NCBI GenBank assembly: GCA_030646695.1 | Contig: JAUSLF010000076.1 | Span: 25,565-89,564 of the forward strand | Source: Nitrosomonadaceae bacterium | GTDB taxonomy: Bacteria; Pseudomonadota; Gammaproteobacteria; Burkholderiales; Nitrosomonadaceae | Length of the DNA stretch: 64,000 bases | Direction of reading: 5' to 3' | Shown here: in pieces, positions 19,656 through 29,165 of the stretch | Layout of the letters: the number at the start of each line of letters is the position of its first letter | Numbering within the stretch: the stretch's first letter is position 1 | The notes under the pieces: generated by a model | The model's database searches: none | The model's input: the letters and a program-made list of their open reading frames with translations, nothing else | Told to the model about the DNA's origin: nothing | Position numbers and translations under genes: made by a program

Positions 19656-19675
19656 ATAAGCAAATGGCCTATTCC
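19656..19675 (-). promoter_or_regulatory. 20-base motif upstream of rpoS (copy B)
   Basis: ATAAGCAAATGGCCTATTCC lies about 60 bases before the rpoS start codon and matches the copy at 18469-18488 in the same orientation. Its distance suits an operator or promoter element. It does not fit sigma-54 spacing. Confidence 0.4.
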
Positions 19676-19826
19676 AGACTAAGCAGAATTCTTATAATTA
19701 TGGCTTTTGCGTAATGCTGATGGTATCGGCAATACTATGCGGCGGGGATGGAATCGGTCGCAGCAGATACTGAGCTTGACCGCAGCGCGCGGGGAACACG
19801 GCATGGCTGCCAGCTGCGGGAAATTG

Positions 19827-20489
19827 TTACACCTGAATGACGTTACACAGTATCGCCAGGCGAACCAACTGGGCCGCATTCTCCAACTTCAGCTTGCGCA
19901 TGATGTTGGTGTGGTGCACACCGGCCGTCTTGGGGCTGATGGAAAGCAGAGGAGCAATTTGTATTACTGAATTTCCCTCCGCCAGCAGTTTGAATAACTG
20001 GAATTCACGCTTGGAAAGAACACTCAAGGGGTCTGCCGGGATATTGTTGAGGGTCATGTCGGCAACCATGCCCGAAACCAGATCCGGGTCGACATACAAT
20101 CGCCCCCTCTTTACCTGACGGATCGCTTCAATCATCTGTCCCGGGCTTCCTTGCTTGGTAAGGTAGCCGGTTGCACCCATCTGCAGCACACGCTGGATCA
20201 TGGTTTCATTGCTGTACATGCTGAATACCAGAACGCGCGCATCCGGGTCGCGCGCCCGGATACGGCGCAGGGTTTCCAGCCCGCCGCTACCTGCCATATT
20301 GAGGTCGAGAACCACCACATCGGGTTTATACTCGCGGTAAAGAGCGTAGCCGGTTTCACCGTCCTCGGCTTCCGCCACCACGCGAATGTCCGTGGTACTT
20401 TCGAACAGGCGGCGGTAACCGGCGCGCACCACAGGGTGGTCATCCACCAGCAGCACGGTGATGAGCTTGGATGTCATGTCCAGGGTCAT
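19827..20489 (-). CDS. NarL/LuxR-family response regulator
   Basis: 220 residues. The receiver domain (10-125) has the acidic pair LVDDHP, the phospho-acceptor Asp near 62 (VVVLDLNMAG) and the switch Lys in YLTKQGS. The C-terminal LuxR-type helix-turn-helix (about 155-215) reads LSKREFQLFKLLAEGNS...ISPKTAGVHHTNIMRKL. Its ATG at 20489 overlaps the kinase stop (ATGA), so the two genes form one translationally coupled unit. Targets are unknown; the surrounding stress genes are candidates. Confidence 0.92.
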   Translation of the reverse strand: MTLDMTSKLITVLLVDDHPVVRAGYRRLFESTTDIRVVAEAEDGETGYALYREYKPDVVVLDLNMAGSGGLETLRRIRARDPDARVLVFSMYSNETMIQRVLQMGATGYLTKQGSPGQMIEAIRQVKRGRLYVDPDLVSGMVADMTLNNIPADPLSVLSKREFQLFKLLAEGNSVIQIAPLLSISPKTAGVHHTNIMRKLKLENAAQLVRLAILCNVIQV

Positions 20490-21874
20490 AAATTTTCTTC
20501 CGGCTGCTTAAGCGGCAATCTGACGTCGATATGGGTGCCATGGCCCGGCACGCTGCGCGCAGTAAATTCGCCGCCCGCCGCAATCGCCCGCTCACGCATT
20601 CCCAACAGCCCCAATCCTGCGGATTGCTGGTCGGGATTGTAACCCCTGCCGTTATCCTCCACACTCAGCCACAGGGTATCGGTAGTAGGTAATACCGGTA
20701 ACACCATCGGGAATAATGCGTCCTCCATATTTAGCAACGGGGCATTATCAGCGGGAGCCTCGCTCTGCTCACGAGTTAACCGCACCTGAATCCGGGAAGC
20801 ATGGGCATGACTGCCAACATTGCTGAGCGCCTCTTGCACGATGCGATATACGGTGATGTTAACCGTCTCGCCGAGACCCCCAAACTCGCCTTCCAGCACT
20901 AGTTCGCAACTGGTCTCGGGATGGTGCGAACACCACTGCTTCTTAAGTTCGCGCAGGCTATCCGCCAGCCCCAGCATATCCAGCAGCGCGGGGCGCAACT
21001 GATGCAGCAGGTCATGAACCGCATCATGCATTTTGCCGACACTTTCGCTGATAGCCTGGGCGCCGGTATAGATGCCGGAGTCTTTGCTAACGCTATTGGC
21101 AATCGCCTTGGCTTCGGCAAAAATGGCGGTCAGCCACTGTCCCAGTTCGTCATGCAACTCGCGCGCAAGATGGCGGCGCTCCTCTTCCTGCGCCTTGAAC
21201 AGGCTTTGCGTCAGCTGCCGGTTCTCGCGCAACAGCTCGATGTTGTGGCGTGCCACATCTTTAAGTTGGTCGATGTCGGTCATCACCGTGCGCCCGGCCT
21301 CCTCGCCATTCGCGGCGGAAGATTTCAGGCGGACGAAGCAGGGCTCCTTGCCACGGATTTTAATTCTCAATTCGGTAACGATGTTGCCGGAGGTGTTGAA
21401 AATATCGTGCAAATGCTGCAGAAATGCGTGGATATCGCCTTCGGCTATATGCGTTACAAAAGGTTGGCCGACAAGATAGGTGCGCTCTATCCCCAGCAGG
21501 GTGGAACCGGCTAGGTTGATTTCCAGCACGCGTCCGGCCTTGTCCAGGGTAAAGTAACCCACCGGGGCATAGTCATACAGGGCGGCGTAACGATCGCGGG
21601 TTTCCTCCAATTGCTGCTGCGCTCCCATGAGTTCACGGTTCTGCATTTCCAACTCTACCTGGTGATTTTGCAGCTCATGTACCAACTGTTGAGTGACATT
21701 ACACCTTGATCCAGTCTTGAGTAAAACTTTCTCGCAATTAACTTGCAGTTCGTGCAGCAGTTGAGTATCGCTAAACTCCGAGCTTTCCTCAATCGACGCA
21801 GATTCGTTGACCGGCTCCGTTTTACTAAAGCGTCCTGCAACATCAAGCTGTTTGTTTTCTTGATTCTCGGTCAT
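20486..21874 (-). CDS. PAS-containing histidine kinase (NarX/DegS-like)
   Basis: 462 residues with no membrane segment, so a cytosolic sensor. A coiled coil (about 60-95) leads to one PAS domain (92-205). A HisKA_3 dimerisation helix follows with phospho-acceptor His near 241 (RRHLARELHDELGQW), then a HATPase domain (VQEALSNVGSHA, DNGRGY, GLGLLGMRERA). A stretch of about 30 residues is inserted within the ATPase domain before DNGRG. The ATG at 21874 follows a GGGAG site. It pairs with the overlapping regulator gene. Confidence 0.9.
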   Translation of the reverse strand: MTENQENKQLDVAGRFSKTEPVNESASIEESSEFSDTQLLHELQVNCEKVLLKTGSRCNVTQQLVHELQNHQVELEMQNRELMGAQQQLEETRDRYAALYDYAPVGYFTLDKAGRVLEINLAGSTLLGIERTYLVGQPFVTHIAEGDIHAFLQHLHDIFNTSGNIVTELRIKIRGKEPCFVRLKSSAANGEEAGRTVMTDIDQLKDVARHNIELLRENRQLTQSLFKAQEEERRHLARELHDELGQWLTAIFAEAKAIANSVSKDSGIYTGAQAISESVGKMHDAVHDLLHQLRPALLDMLGLADSLRELKKQWCSHHPETSCELVLEGEFGGLGETVNITVYRIVQEALSNVGSHAHASRIQVRLTREQSEAPADNAPLLNMEDALFPMVLPVLPTTDTLWLSVEDNGRGYNPDQQSAGLGLLGMRERAIAAGGEFTARSVPGHGTHIDVRLPLKQPEENL

Positions 21875-22227
21875 ATTATCTCCCTCTCTATCTCCCTCCC
21901 GGTAAGCGCGATGGCAGATGGCTTGCCTGCATCGTCCAGCAATACGGTGGTAGTCCAGCCACACCTTGAATATGCGGTCATCCTTGGCGCGGCAGAGCAG
22001 CCTCAGCCGGTGTGGCAACGGGAGGGAGGATGGTTGATTTTCTGGCCATATGTGCGGTGCGGCCCGTTGTACGGCCCGCTTGGGATAAGTTCTGCGGTAA
22101 TTCGGCGATCCAGCAACCCTATGATACCGGATGCCGCGTAAAAATTCTTCGGAAGAATTTTTACGCGGGGACTGCTGCCACTATAGATCCCCCATGCTTC
22201 CCCCAGCAGGAGTTGCGCGCAGCGCAG
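21875..22227. other. 353-base gap between the phosphoribosyltransferase and kinase genes
   Basis: It contains the strong hairpin at 22134-22168 and, closer to the kinase start, GA-rich ribosome-binding sequence. The kinase frame stays open 48 codons upstream, but that stretch has no recognisable domain and lies before the better start site. Nothing else is supported. Confidence 0.55.
22134..22168 (-). terminator. Long perfect hairpin after the phosphoribosyltransferase gene
   Basis: Arms of 17 bases pair perfectly (left arm starts CCGCGTAAAAATTC) around a single central base, so the real loop is a few bases. It lies about 60 bases beyond the stop codon. No distinct U-tract follows, but the T/A-rich stem could serve as a two-way transcript end. 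Confidence 0.6.
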
Positions 22228-22872
22228 CTAAGGCGTGGATGAATGGCTGGCAGCCGCGAGAATGGCGATGACTTCCGCGTCCGTCACCTGCGGAAAATCC
22301 AGGTAGAACTGCCCCACTGCCTGGAAATTGAGCGGGGCCGACAGGCACACGACGCGATCTGCATCGCTGCGTATTTTTTTCAGCGTATCGGGCGGCGCCA
22401 CCGGCACTGCGCAGACCAGCTCTGCCGGTTTCTTCGCCCTGAGCGCGTGCAGCGCCGCAATCATGGTCGAGCCGGTGGCCAGTCCGTCGTCGATGACGAT
22501 GACGATGCGTCCGGCCGGGTCATGCGGCGGGCGCACCGGGGTATACTGGGTACGGCGCTGCCGTATTGTTTCCAGTTGTGCGGCGGTTTCGTCCCTGATG
22601 TATGCCTCGTCCGCACCTGCTGCGGCAGCATAATCCGCCAAGTAAACCCAGCCGCTCTCATCGACCGACCCGATGGCGAACTCCGGATTGCCCGGCGCGC
22701 GCAATTTGCGCACCAGCACCACGTCCACCTCACCCTCCAGCCTGGCGGCGATGACCTGCGCCATCGGCACCGCCCCGCGCGGAATCGCCAATATCAGCGG
22801 GTGTTTGCCGCGGTATCCGGACAGAGCCTCGGCCAGTTGCTCAGCCGCTGCAACGCGATCTGCAAATATCAT
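22228..22872 (-). CDS. Phosphoribosyltransferase-family protein
   Basis: 214 residues with the type I PRTase fold. The PRPP-binding loop is IVIDDGLATGSTM (about 127-139), and the N-terminal part has PRGAVPMAQVIAARL and VRKLRAPGNPEFAIG. Members of this group are often found with stress genes, and their substrate is not established. GGGGAGG precedes the ATG. It lies 71 bases downstream of polX on the same strand. Confidence 0.85.
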   Translation of the reverse strand: MIFADRVAAAEQLAEALSGYRGKHPLILAIPRGAVPMAQVIAARLEGEVDVVLVRKLRAPGNPEFAIGSVDESGWVYLADYAAAAGADEAYIRDETAAQLETIRQRRTQYTPVRPPHDPAGRIVIVIDDGLATGSTMIAALHALRAKKPAELVCAVPVAPPDTLKKIRSDADRVVCLSAPLNFQAVGQFYLDFPQVTDAEVIAILAAASHSSTP

Positions 22873-22943
22873 GACTTCCTCCCCTGGTAGCGGTGGTGCA
22901 ACAAGAAAATGGTGGTGGTGTGCATGGCTATACTCCCTGGTGG

Positions 22944-24668
22944 TTACATGGTTCGACTGAGCAGCGCGCGCAACTCGCCGAGTGGACGGGTATTGAGTGT
23001 GTTGTGCTTTTCCAGCCAGCCGCGCCGCGCCTGGCCGATGCCGAAGCGCAGATTGGCAAAGTCAAACGTGCTGTGTGCGTCAGAATTGACACTGACCAGC
23101 ACTCCCTCCTCCTTGGCCATCTGGCAGTAGCTGTCGAGTAAATCCAGCCGCTCCGGGTGGGCATTGAGTTCGAGAAAACAGCCACGGTTCCTGGCTTCGC
23201 GAATAATGCGCGGCATGTCCACATCGTAGGGGGCCCGCTGCTGGATCAGCCGTCCGCTGGGATGCGCCAGCATGGTAAAATGCGGATGTGCCATGGCCCG
23301 CAGGATGCGTTCGGTCTGGCGGGTACGCGAAAGTTCGAACTTGCTGTGCACTGCGCCCAGAACCAGGTCGAGTCGCGCCAGCACCTCGTCCGGCAGATCA
23401 AGACTGCCGTCTTCCAGGATATCCACCTCTATGCCCTTGAGCAGGGTAATCCCTTCCAGTTCCGCATTCAGCCGGTCGATTTCCTCACACTGCCGCGCCA
23501 GCCGCAGCGGGTCGAGACCGTGGGCCACGCTCAGCCGGCGTGAATGCTCGGTGATGGCGAGGTATTCAAAACCATATGCTTTGGCGGCAAGCGCCATTTC
23601 ACGCAGGGTGTTGTGACCGTCAGTGGCTTTGGTGTGGACATGCAGGTCGCCGCGCAAATCACCCAGCTGCAGCAGCTGCGGCAGTCGCCCGGCTTGCGCC
23701 AGCGCAATCTCACCGCGGTTTTCACGCAACTCCGGCGGGATATAGGGCAGACCGACCGCAGCATAAACCGACTCCTCGCTTTCGCCGTCGATACGGGTTT
23801 TCCCGCGATACACACCGTATTCGTTGATTTTCAATCCGCGTTTCTGCGCCAGCCGGCGGATGGCGATGTTATGTGCCTTGGAGCCAGTAAAGTAGTGCAG
23901 CGCGGCGCCGTAGCTCTCTTCCGCGACCACGCGCAAGTCAACCTGCAGGCCGCAGTGGAGTATGACGCTGGCGCGGGTAGTACCAGCCGCCAGCGTTTCA
24001 GCCACTTCCTCATAGCCAATGAAACGCTGTATCACCGGTCTGGCTGCGGCCGCTGTGACAAGAATATCCAGGTCGCCCACGGTCTCGCGCATGCGCCGGA
24101 AACTGCCCGCAACCGTTACCCGTGTTACGCCAGGCAGCAGCGCCAGGAAGGCTCTTAACGCATCGGCATATTGTGCCGCCACTGCCAGCTTGAAGCGGCG
24201 CGTCTGGCTGGCATGTGCCTCGACCGCCTGCAGGATATTGAGTTCGCTCTTTTCGCCAAAACCCGGCAGCATGCGGATGCGGCCGTCGCGCGCAGCACGA
24301 TAGAGTTGCTCGACGGTCTGCACTTCAAGATCGTGATACAGCGCCTTGACTCGCTTGGGGCCAAGACCAGGAATTTTCAGCAGCTCGGTGATGGCGGGCG
24401 GCAATTCCTGGCGCAGACGTTCCAATAAGCTGCAACGGCCGCTGGCAACTATCTCCCTGATCTTGGCAGCAAGGTCGTCACCGATGCCGGGCAGGCGTGT
24501 CAGATCCTCGCCTTTTTCCAGCAGCAGGTAGACTTCCTCGGAAAGTTCGCCGATGCTGCGCGCGGCATTGCGGTAGGCACGGATGCGGAATGGATTCGCC
24601 CCCTGGATCTCAAGCAGATCGGCAATCTCCTCAAAGATGGCAGCGACATCGGCGTTGTGACACGGCAT
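22944..24668 (-). CDS. polX: Family X DNA polymerase with PHP exonuclease domain
   Basis: A 574-residue repair polymerase that fills short gaps. The N-terminal HhH region has LTRLPGIGDDLAAKI and KIPGLGPKRVKALY. The nucleotidyltransferase core has VAGSFRR, the metal pair GDLDILV and a third Asp in QVDLRVV. The C-terminal PHP domain (about 330-570) begins GDLHVHTKATDG and includes TEHSRR and SVNSDAHS, consistent with a metal-dependent 3'-5' exonuclease. The ATG at 24668 follows AGGGAG. Normal length for bacterial PolX. Confidence 0.93.
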   Translation of the reverse strand: MPCHNADVAAIFEEIADLLEIQGANPFRIRAYRNAARSIGELSEEVYLLLEKGEDLTRLPGIGDDLAAKIREIVASGRCSLLERLRQELPPAITELLKIPGLGPKRVKALYHDLEVQTVEQLYRAARDGRIRMLPGFGEKSELNILQAVEAHASQTRRFKLAVAAQYADALRAFLALLPGVTRVTVAGSFRRMRETVGDLDILVTAAAARPVIQRFIGYEEVAETLAAGTTRASVILHCGLQVDLRVVAEESYGAALHYFTGSKAHNIAIRRLAQKRGLKINEYGVYRGKTRIDGESEESVYAAVGLPYIPPELRENRGEIALAQAGRLPQLLQLGDLRGDLHVHTKATDGHNTLREMALAAKAYGFEYLAITEHSRRLSVAHGLDPLRLARQCEEIDRLNAELEGITLLKGIEVDILEDGSLDLPDEVLARLDLVLGAVHSKFELSRTRQTERILRAMAHPHFTMLAHPSGRLIQQRAPYDVDMPRIIREARNRGCFLELNAHPERLDLLDSYCQMAKEEGVLVSVNSDAHSTFDFANLRFGIGQARRGWLEKHNTLNTRPLGELRALLSRTM

Positions 24669-24857
24669 GCGGGATTCTCCCTGGTTTGATCTTCGCTGCA
24701 ACAGCCAGATACAACAGGCTGCTGCAGAACTTGTAGTAATCAGCCTAGTATATCCAGCTGGCTAAAGCTATTTTGTAGTATGGTTTATTTAACGGCGGGT
24801 GCGCAGCGAAGATCAATACGGCAGAATAAACCACAGCGAGCCACACTAAGCCACACC

Positions 24858-25274
24858 ATGCTAACCTCATCTTCACTGTATTTTGAACATGATGCCGATA
24901 TCGGCATCATTGGTCGCGGCACGACTGTGGAACAGGCATTTGAAGAAGCCGCGCAGGCAGTATTTGCCATTGTCACGAATCTTGATCTGGTGCAACCAAG
25001 CAGCACCTTAACGCTCGAGTTCGAAGAAGCCGACCCCGAGCTCGCGCTGGTCACCTGGCTGAACCTGCTACTCGGAAAGGCACGTGAGCAAGGCATGATA
25101 TTCAGCCGCTTCCACGTGCAGCATCATGGCAGTAAATGGCGCGCCGAAGCCCTGGGTGAAAAGTGGCACGCCGGTCTGGAGCGCGGCGTGGAAGTAAAAG
25201 GCGCGACCCTGACCATGCTGTCGGTGAAACAAACCGGGGCGATGTGGGAAGCCCGTTGTATCGTGGATGTGTGA
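24858..25274 (+). CDS. Archease (RtcB cofactor)
   Basis: A 138-residue activator of RtcB that promotes its guanylylation and turnover. It has the conserved HDADIGIIG start and ends CIVDV, contributing acidic metal ligands. I use the ATG at 24858; the open frame reaches back 26 codons without family similarity. Its stop lies just before the rtcB start, so the two are coupled, as in many archease-RtcB operons. It is divergent from polX. Confidence 0.9.
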   Translation: MLTSSSLYFEHDADIGIIGRGTTVEQAFEEAAQAVFAIVTNLDLVQPSSTLTLEFEEADPELALVTWLNLLLGKAREQGMIFSRFHVQHHGSKWRAEALGEKWHAGLERGVEVKGATLTMLSVKQTGAMWEARCIVDV

Positions 25275-25275
25275 C

Positions 25276-26703
25276 ATGAATTTACAGCAATTACGCCAGT
25301 TGCAACCCTATCTCTGGAGCCTGCCACGCGCGTCCGGCGAGCAACGCGCGGAGGTGCTGCTGTATGGCACCGCACCGCTGCTTGCGAGCATGGACGACAA
25401 GGTGCTGGAGCAAATCGCCAATGTTGCCGCGCTGCCGGGCCTGGTCGGCGCCGCGATGACCATGCCGGACGCACACTGGGGCTATGGCTTCCCCATAGGC
25501 GGGGTGGCGGCGTTCGATGCTGAACAGGGCGGCGTGATTTCCGCCGGCGGCGTCGGCTTCGATATTTCCTGCGGCATACGCTGCCTGCGCAGCAACCTCG
25601 ATTTGTCCGACGCGGCCGCACACTTCACCAGGCTTGCGGACACACTGTTCCATGCCATTCCCGCCGGCGTGGGAGAAGAAGGTGAGCTAAAACTGAACCC
25701 CGCACAACTCGACCAGGTGCTGCAAGATGGTGCACACTGGGCGGTACAACACGGTTATGGCAATGCTGCCGACCTGGAATATGTGGAAGAACAGGGCCGC
25801 GTTACCGGCGCCGTGCCGAATTACGTATCGGAGCTAGCCAAGAAACGCCAGCGTGGTGAAATGGGCACGCTTGGTTCCGGCAACCATTACCTTGAAGTGC
25901 AAGTGGTGGAACGCATTTACGATAACGCTGCGGCACTGGCCTTTGGACTGCATCCAGGCCAGATCGTGATTTCGATTCATTGCGGCTCGCGCGGGTTGGG
26001 GCATCAAATCGGCACCGATTATCTGCTGATGCTGGCCAAGGCTGCCAGCCGCCTTGGCATTCACTTGCCCAACCGCGAGCTGGCTTGCGCGCCGATCAAA
26101 TCGCCGGAGGGCCGGCAATATCTCGGGGCGATGAATGCCGCAATCAACTGCGCACTCGCCAACCGGCAAATCCTGACATATCTGACGCGCAGCGCCTGCG
26201 CGCAAGTTTATCCTCATGCCGAGCTTGAAACCCTGTTTGATGTTTCGCACAATACCTGCAAGGTGGAAACACACGAAATCGACGGCAAACCCAGGCTGCT
26301 GCATGTGCACCGCAAAGGCGCGACGCGCGCATTCGGCCCTGGGCACGCCATGCTGCCAGAACGCTATCGTGCGGCAGGTCAGCCGGTTGTCATTGGCGGC
26401 AGCATGGGTACCGGCTCGTATATCCTCGCCGGCGCCAGTGGCAACCCGGCATTCTCCTCAGCCAGCCACGGTGCCGGCCGCGCCATGAGCCGGCATCAAG
26501 CATTGGCACGCTGGCATGGCCGTGAACTGATAAACGAACTGGCGCAACAAGGCATACTGATCCGCACGCGTTCAATGCGCGGGGCGGCAGAGGAAGCGCC
26601 AGGCGCATATAAGGATGTTGACCTGGTGGCAGAAGCGACGGAACAGGCGGGACTCGCCCGCCGGGTAGCTTTCCTGCGACCCAAAGTATGTGTCAAAGGA
26701 TGA
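25276..26703 (+). CDS. rtcB: RNA-splicing ligase RtcB
   Basis: Joins 2',3'-cyclic phosphate or 3'-phosphate ends to 5'-OH ends using GTP and Mn2+. 475 residues. Key motifs are MPDAHWGYGFPIGGVAAF, GGVGFDISCGIR (metal Cys), GSGNHYLEV, HCGSRGLGHQIG and SHGAGRAMSR, whose His is guanylylated. The start ATG at 25276 is one base after the archease stop; an ATG at 25267 would overlap it. It serves RNA repair after damage, which fits the island. Confidence 0.93.
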   Translation: MNLQQLRQLQPYLWSLPRASGEQRAEVLLYGTAPLLASMDDKVLEQIANVAALPGLVGAAMTMPDAHWGYGFPIGGVAAFDAEQGGVISAGGVGFDISCGIRCLRSNLDLSDAAAHFTRLADTLFHAIPAGVGEEGELKLNPAQLDQVLQDGAHWAVQHGYGNAADLEYVEEQGRVTGAVPNYVSELAKKRQRGEMGTLGSGNHYLEVQVVERIYDNAAALAFGLHPGQIVISIHCGSRGLGHQIGTDYLLMLAKAASRLGIHLPNRELACAPIKSPEGRQYLGAMNAAINCALANRQILTYLTRSACAQVYPHAELETLFDVSHNTCKVETHEIDGKPRLLHVHRKGATRAFGPGHAMLPERYRAAGQPVVIGGSMGTGSYILAGASGNPAFSSASHGAGRAMSRHQALARWHGRELINELAQQGILIRTRSMRGAAEEAPGAYKDVDLVAEATEQAGLARRVAFLRPKVCVKG

Positions 26704-26721
26704 CTTTCTTCAGGAGGTAGC

Positions 26722-27162
26722 ATGTATCAACGTATTTTGATTCCGGTTGACGGCAGCCCGACTTCCGACCGGGCGCTGCAGGAAGCGCTCAGGCTTGCGC
26801 AGCAGCAAAACGCGCAACTGCTGCTGCTACACGTGATAGAGGAGATCCGCTTTGTGGACATTGAAAGTTCCATCAATTATGCCGAGCTGCTGGAAAGCAT
26901 GAGAAACAGCGGTACGAAAATCCTGACGCAAGCGCAAACGGTGGTACAGCAGGCAGGCATGACAGCGGAAGTAAAACTGCTCGAAGCAGGTGGTGAACGC
27001 GTCGCCAGCGTAATCGTGGCGGAAGCCGAACGCTGGCCGGCAGACTTGATCGTAATCGGCACCCATGGCCGTTCCGGCTTCAGCCGCCTGCTATTTGGCA
27101 GTGTCGCCGAAGGAGTGGTGCGTACGGCGCAGGTACCCGTGTTGCTGATTCGCGGCGGCTGA
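26722..27162 (+). CDS. Universal stress protein, UspA family
   Basis: 146 residues, single Usp domain (MYQRILIPVDGSPTSDRALQEAL). The nucleotide-binding signature GTHGRSGFSRLLFGSVAE near 113-130 shows it is of the ATP-binding kind. A strong AGGAGG site precedes the ATG, 18 bases after rtcB, so it is probably in the same transcript. Confidence 0.93.
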   Translation: MYQRILIPVDGSPTSDRALQEALRLAQQQNAQLLLLHVIEEIRFVDIESSINYAELLESMRNSGTKILTQAQTVVQQAGMTAEVKLLEAGGERVASVIVAEAERWPADLIVIGTHGRSGFSRLLFGSVAEGVVRTAQVPVLLIRGG

Positions 27163-27222
27163 CGCCTGATATGGATCAGCGCCGAGGTTTCGACTGCAAC
27201 CGCCCACAGGCGGAATCTGTCT

Positions 27223-27810
27223 GTGACGAAAACCGTGCTTGACGCCGGCGATGCCCTGATCGTCGCCGATGTGCAGAACGATTTTTTGCCGGGCGGCAGC
27301 TTGGCTGTGCCGCTGAGTGACGAGATCATCCCGCTACTTAATCGTTATATTGAGCTGTTTCATGCGCATGGGCTGCCGATTTTCGCTATTCGCGACTGGC
27401 ACCCGCCGGATCATTGCTCTTTCCTGCAACAGGGCGGTCCGTGGCCGCCGCACTGCATCGCAGCCACGCCGGGTGCGGCGTTCCCCGCCGCTCTGAAGTT
27501 ACCCAGCGATACCCGCATCATCTCCAAGGCTACCAGCCGGGAGCAAGATGCCTACTCCGGCTTTGCCGGCACCCAACTCGACGCCTTACTGCAAGCATGC
27601 AACGTTCGCCGGGTATTCGTCGGCGGGGTCACCACGGAGTACTGCGTGCTCAATACCGTGAAGGATGCCCTGCAGCACCACTACACGGCCTTCATCCTGG
27701 TGGATGCGGTGCGTGCGCTTAATATGACAGCAGGTGACGGCCCGCAGGCGCTGGAAACAATGGCGCACTTGGGCGCAGTTCCGCTCCACTTTGAGGCACT
27801 CAGCGCATGA
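27223..27810 (+). CDS. pncA: Nicotinamidase
   Basis: Hydrolyses nicotinamide to nicotinate for NAD salvage. 195 residues, isochorismatase-like fold. The triad is visible as Asp in VADVQNDF, Lys in SKATSREQ and Cys in GVTTEYCVLNT. Metal ligands are in RDWHPPDHCSF. The start is a GTG at 27223 with GGAA upstream; no ATG is suitable. The next gene, pncB, overlaps its stop by four bases and uses its product. Confidence 0.92.
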   Translation: MTKTVLDAGDALIVADVQNDFLPGGSLAVPLSDEIIPLLNRYIELFHAHGLPIFAIRDWHPPDHCSFLQQGGPWPPHCIAATPGAAFPAALKLPSDTRIISKATSREQDAYSGFAGTQLDALLQACNVRRVFVGGVTTEYCVLNTVKDALQHHYTAFILVDAVRALNMTAGDGPQALETMAHLGAVPLHFEALSA

Positions 27811-29162
27811 ACCCGCTGTCCAGCCCCCTGCTGACCGACCTTTATCAGCTGATGATGCTGCAAAGCTATCTCGAGCGCGACATGGAAGACACCGCAGTGT
27901 TTGAGTTGTTTGTGCGCAAGCTTCCGCCAGGGCGAAATTTCATGGTTGCGGCTGGGCTGGAACAGGTGTTGGATTTTCTCGAGAATCTGAAATTTTCGCC
28001 GGAAGAATTGACCTGGCTCGCCAGCCGTTTCCCGCCAGCCGTCATCGCGTACTTCGAGCGGTTTCGTTTCAACGGCGATGTTCACGCCATGCCGGAAGGC
28101 ACGATATTTTTTCCAAATCAACCCATCCTGCGGATTACCGCCACGCTGCCGCAAGCCCAACTGGTCGAATCGCGTGTCATGAATCTGCTGCATTTCGAGA
28201 CGCTGATTGCCTCTAAGGCTGCCCGCTCGGTGCTGGTAGCGCCGGACAAGCTGCTGGTGGATTTCGGCATGCGCCGGGCACACGGCGCGGAGGCGGCGTT
28301 ACTCGCTGCGCGGGCGAGTTATCTGGCAGGATTTTCCGGCAGCGCCACCGTGCTGGCCGGAACGCTGTATGACGTTCCGCTGTTCGGCACCATGGCGCAC
28401 TCCTACATCCAGGCACATGCCGATGAAGCAACCGCTTTCGAGTATTTCGCCCGTTCCCATCCGGACAACGTGATTCTGCTGATCGACACCTATGACACCG
28501 AAGCCGCCGCAGCCAAGGTGGTCACCCTGGCGCGCAAGCTGCGGGCGGATGGCATCAGCGTCAAGGGCGTGCGCCTGGACAGCGGCGATCTTGCGGCACA
28601 TGCCAAGCAGGTGCGGCAAATACTCGACACGGGCGGACTGCAGCAGGCAACCATTTTTGCCAGCGGCAATCTGGACGAATACCGGCTGCACGCGCTGCTG
28701 TCATCCGCGGCACCGATAGACGGCTTTGGTGTAGGCACTGCGCTGGATATTTCCAGCGACGCACCGTCGCTGGACTGTGCCTACAAATTGCAGGAGTATG
28801 CCGGCAAACCGCGCCGCAAACGCTCGGAGGGCAAGGCCACCTGGCCGGGAAGAAAACAGGTTTACCGCAACTACAGCGCCGACGGCTGCCTGGCTGACGA
28901 TGTGGTGGCGCTGGCGGAAAATGATCCGCATGCGGGACAAGCGCTGCTCCAGCCGGTAATGCGGGCAGGCCAGCGCATCCCGGCGAATAACACGCTGCAT
29001 CAACTACGCCAGCAGACATTGGCGGGATATGCCCATCTGCCGCACACAATGGCCACACTCGACACTGCTCCCGCCTACCCGGTAACGATATCCGCAGCAT
29101 TGCAGGCATTGGCGCACCAGCTGGATGCAGAGCAGGCAGCCCAGGCGCAACAAGCAGAATAA
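27807..29162 (+). CDS. pncB: Nicotinate phosphoribosyltransferase
   Basis: Converts nicotinate and PRPP to nicotinate mononucleotide, completing the salvage step begun by PncA. 451 residues. It opens LLTDLYQLMMLQSY as in the family and has the catalytic-region motifs DFGMRRAHG, GVRLDSGDLA and IFASGNLDEY. ATGA overlap with pncA indicates coupling. It converges with the P-type ATPase gene with only three bases between stop codons. Confidence 0.93.
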   Translation: MNPLSSPLLTDLYQLMMLQSYLERDMEDTAVFELFVRKLPPGRNFMVAAGLEQVLDFLENLKFSPEELTWLASRFPPAVIAYFERFRFNGDVHAMPEGTIFFPNQPILRITATLPQAQLVESRVMNLLHFETLIASKAARSVLVAPDKLLVDFGMRRAHGAEAALLAARASYLAGFSGSATVLAGTLYDVPLFGTMAHSYIQAHADEATAFEYFARSHPDNVILLIDTYDTEAAAAKVVTLARKLRADGISVKGVRLDSGDLAAHAKQVRQILDTGGLQQATIFASGNLDEYRLHALLSSAAPIDGFGVGTALDISSDAPSLDCAYKLQEYAGKPRRKRSEGKATWPGRKQVYRNYSADGCLADDVVALAENDPHAGQALLQPVMRAGQRIPANNTLHQLRQQTLAGYAHLPHTMATLDTAPAYPVTISAALQALAHQLDAEQAAQAQQAE

Positions 29163-29165
29163 CTA

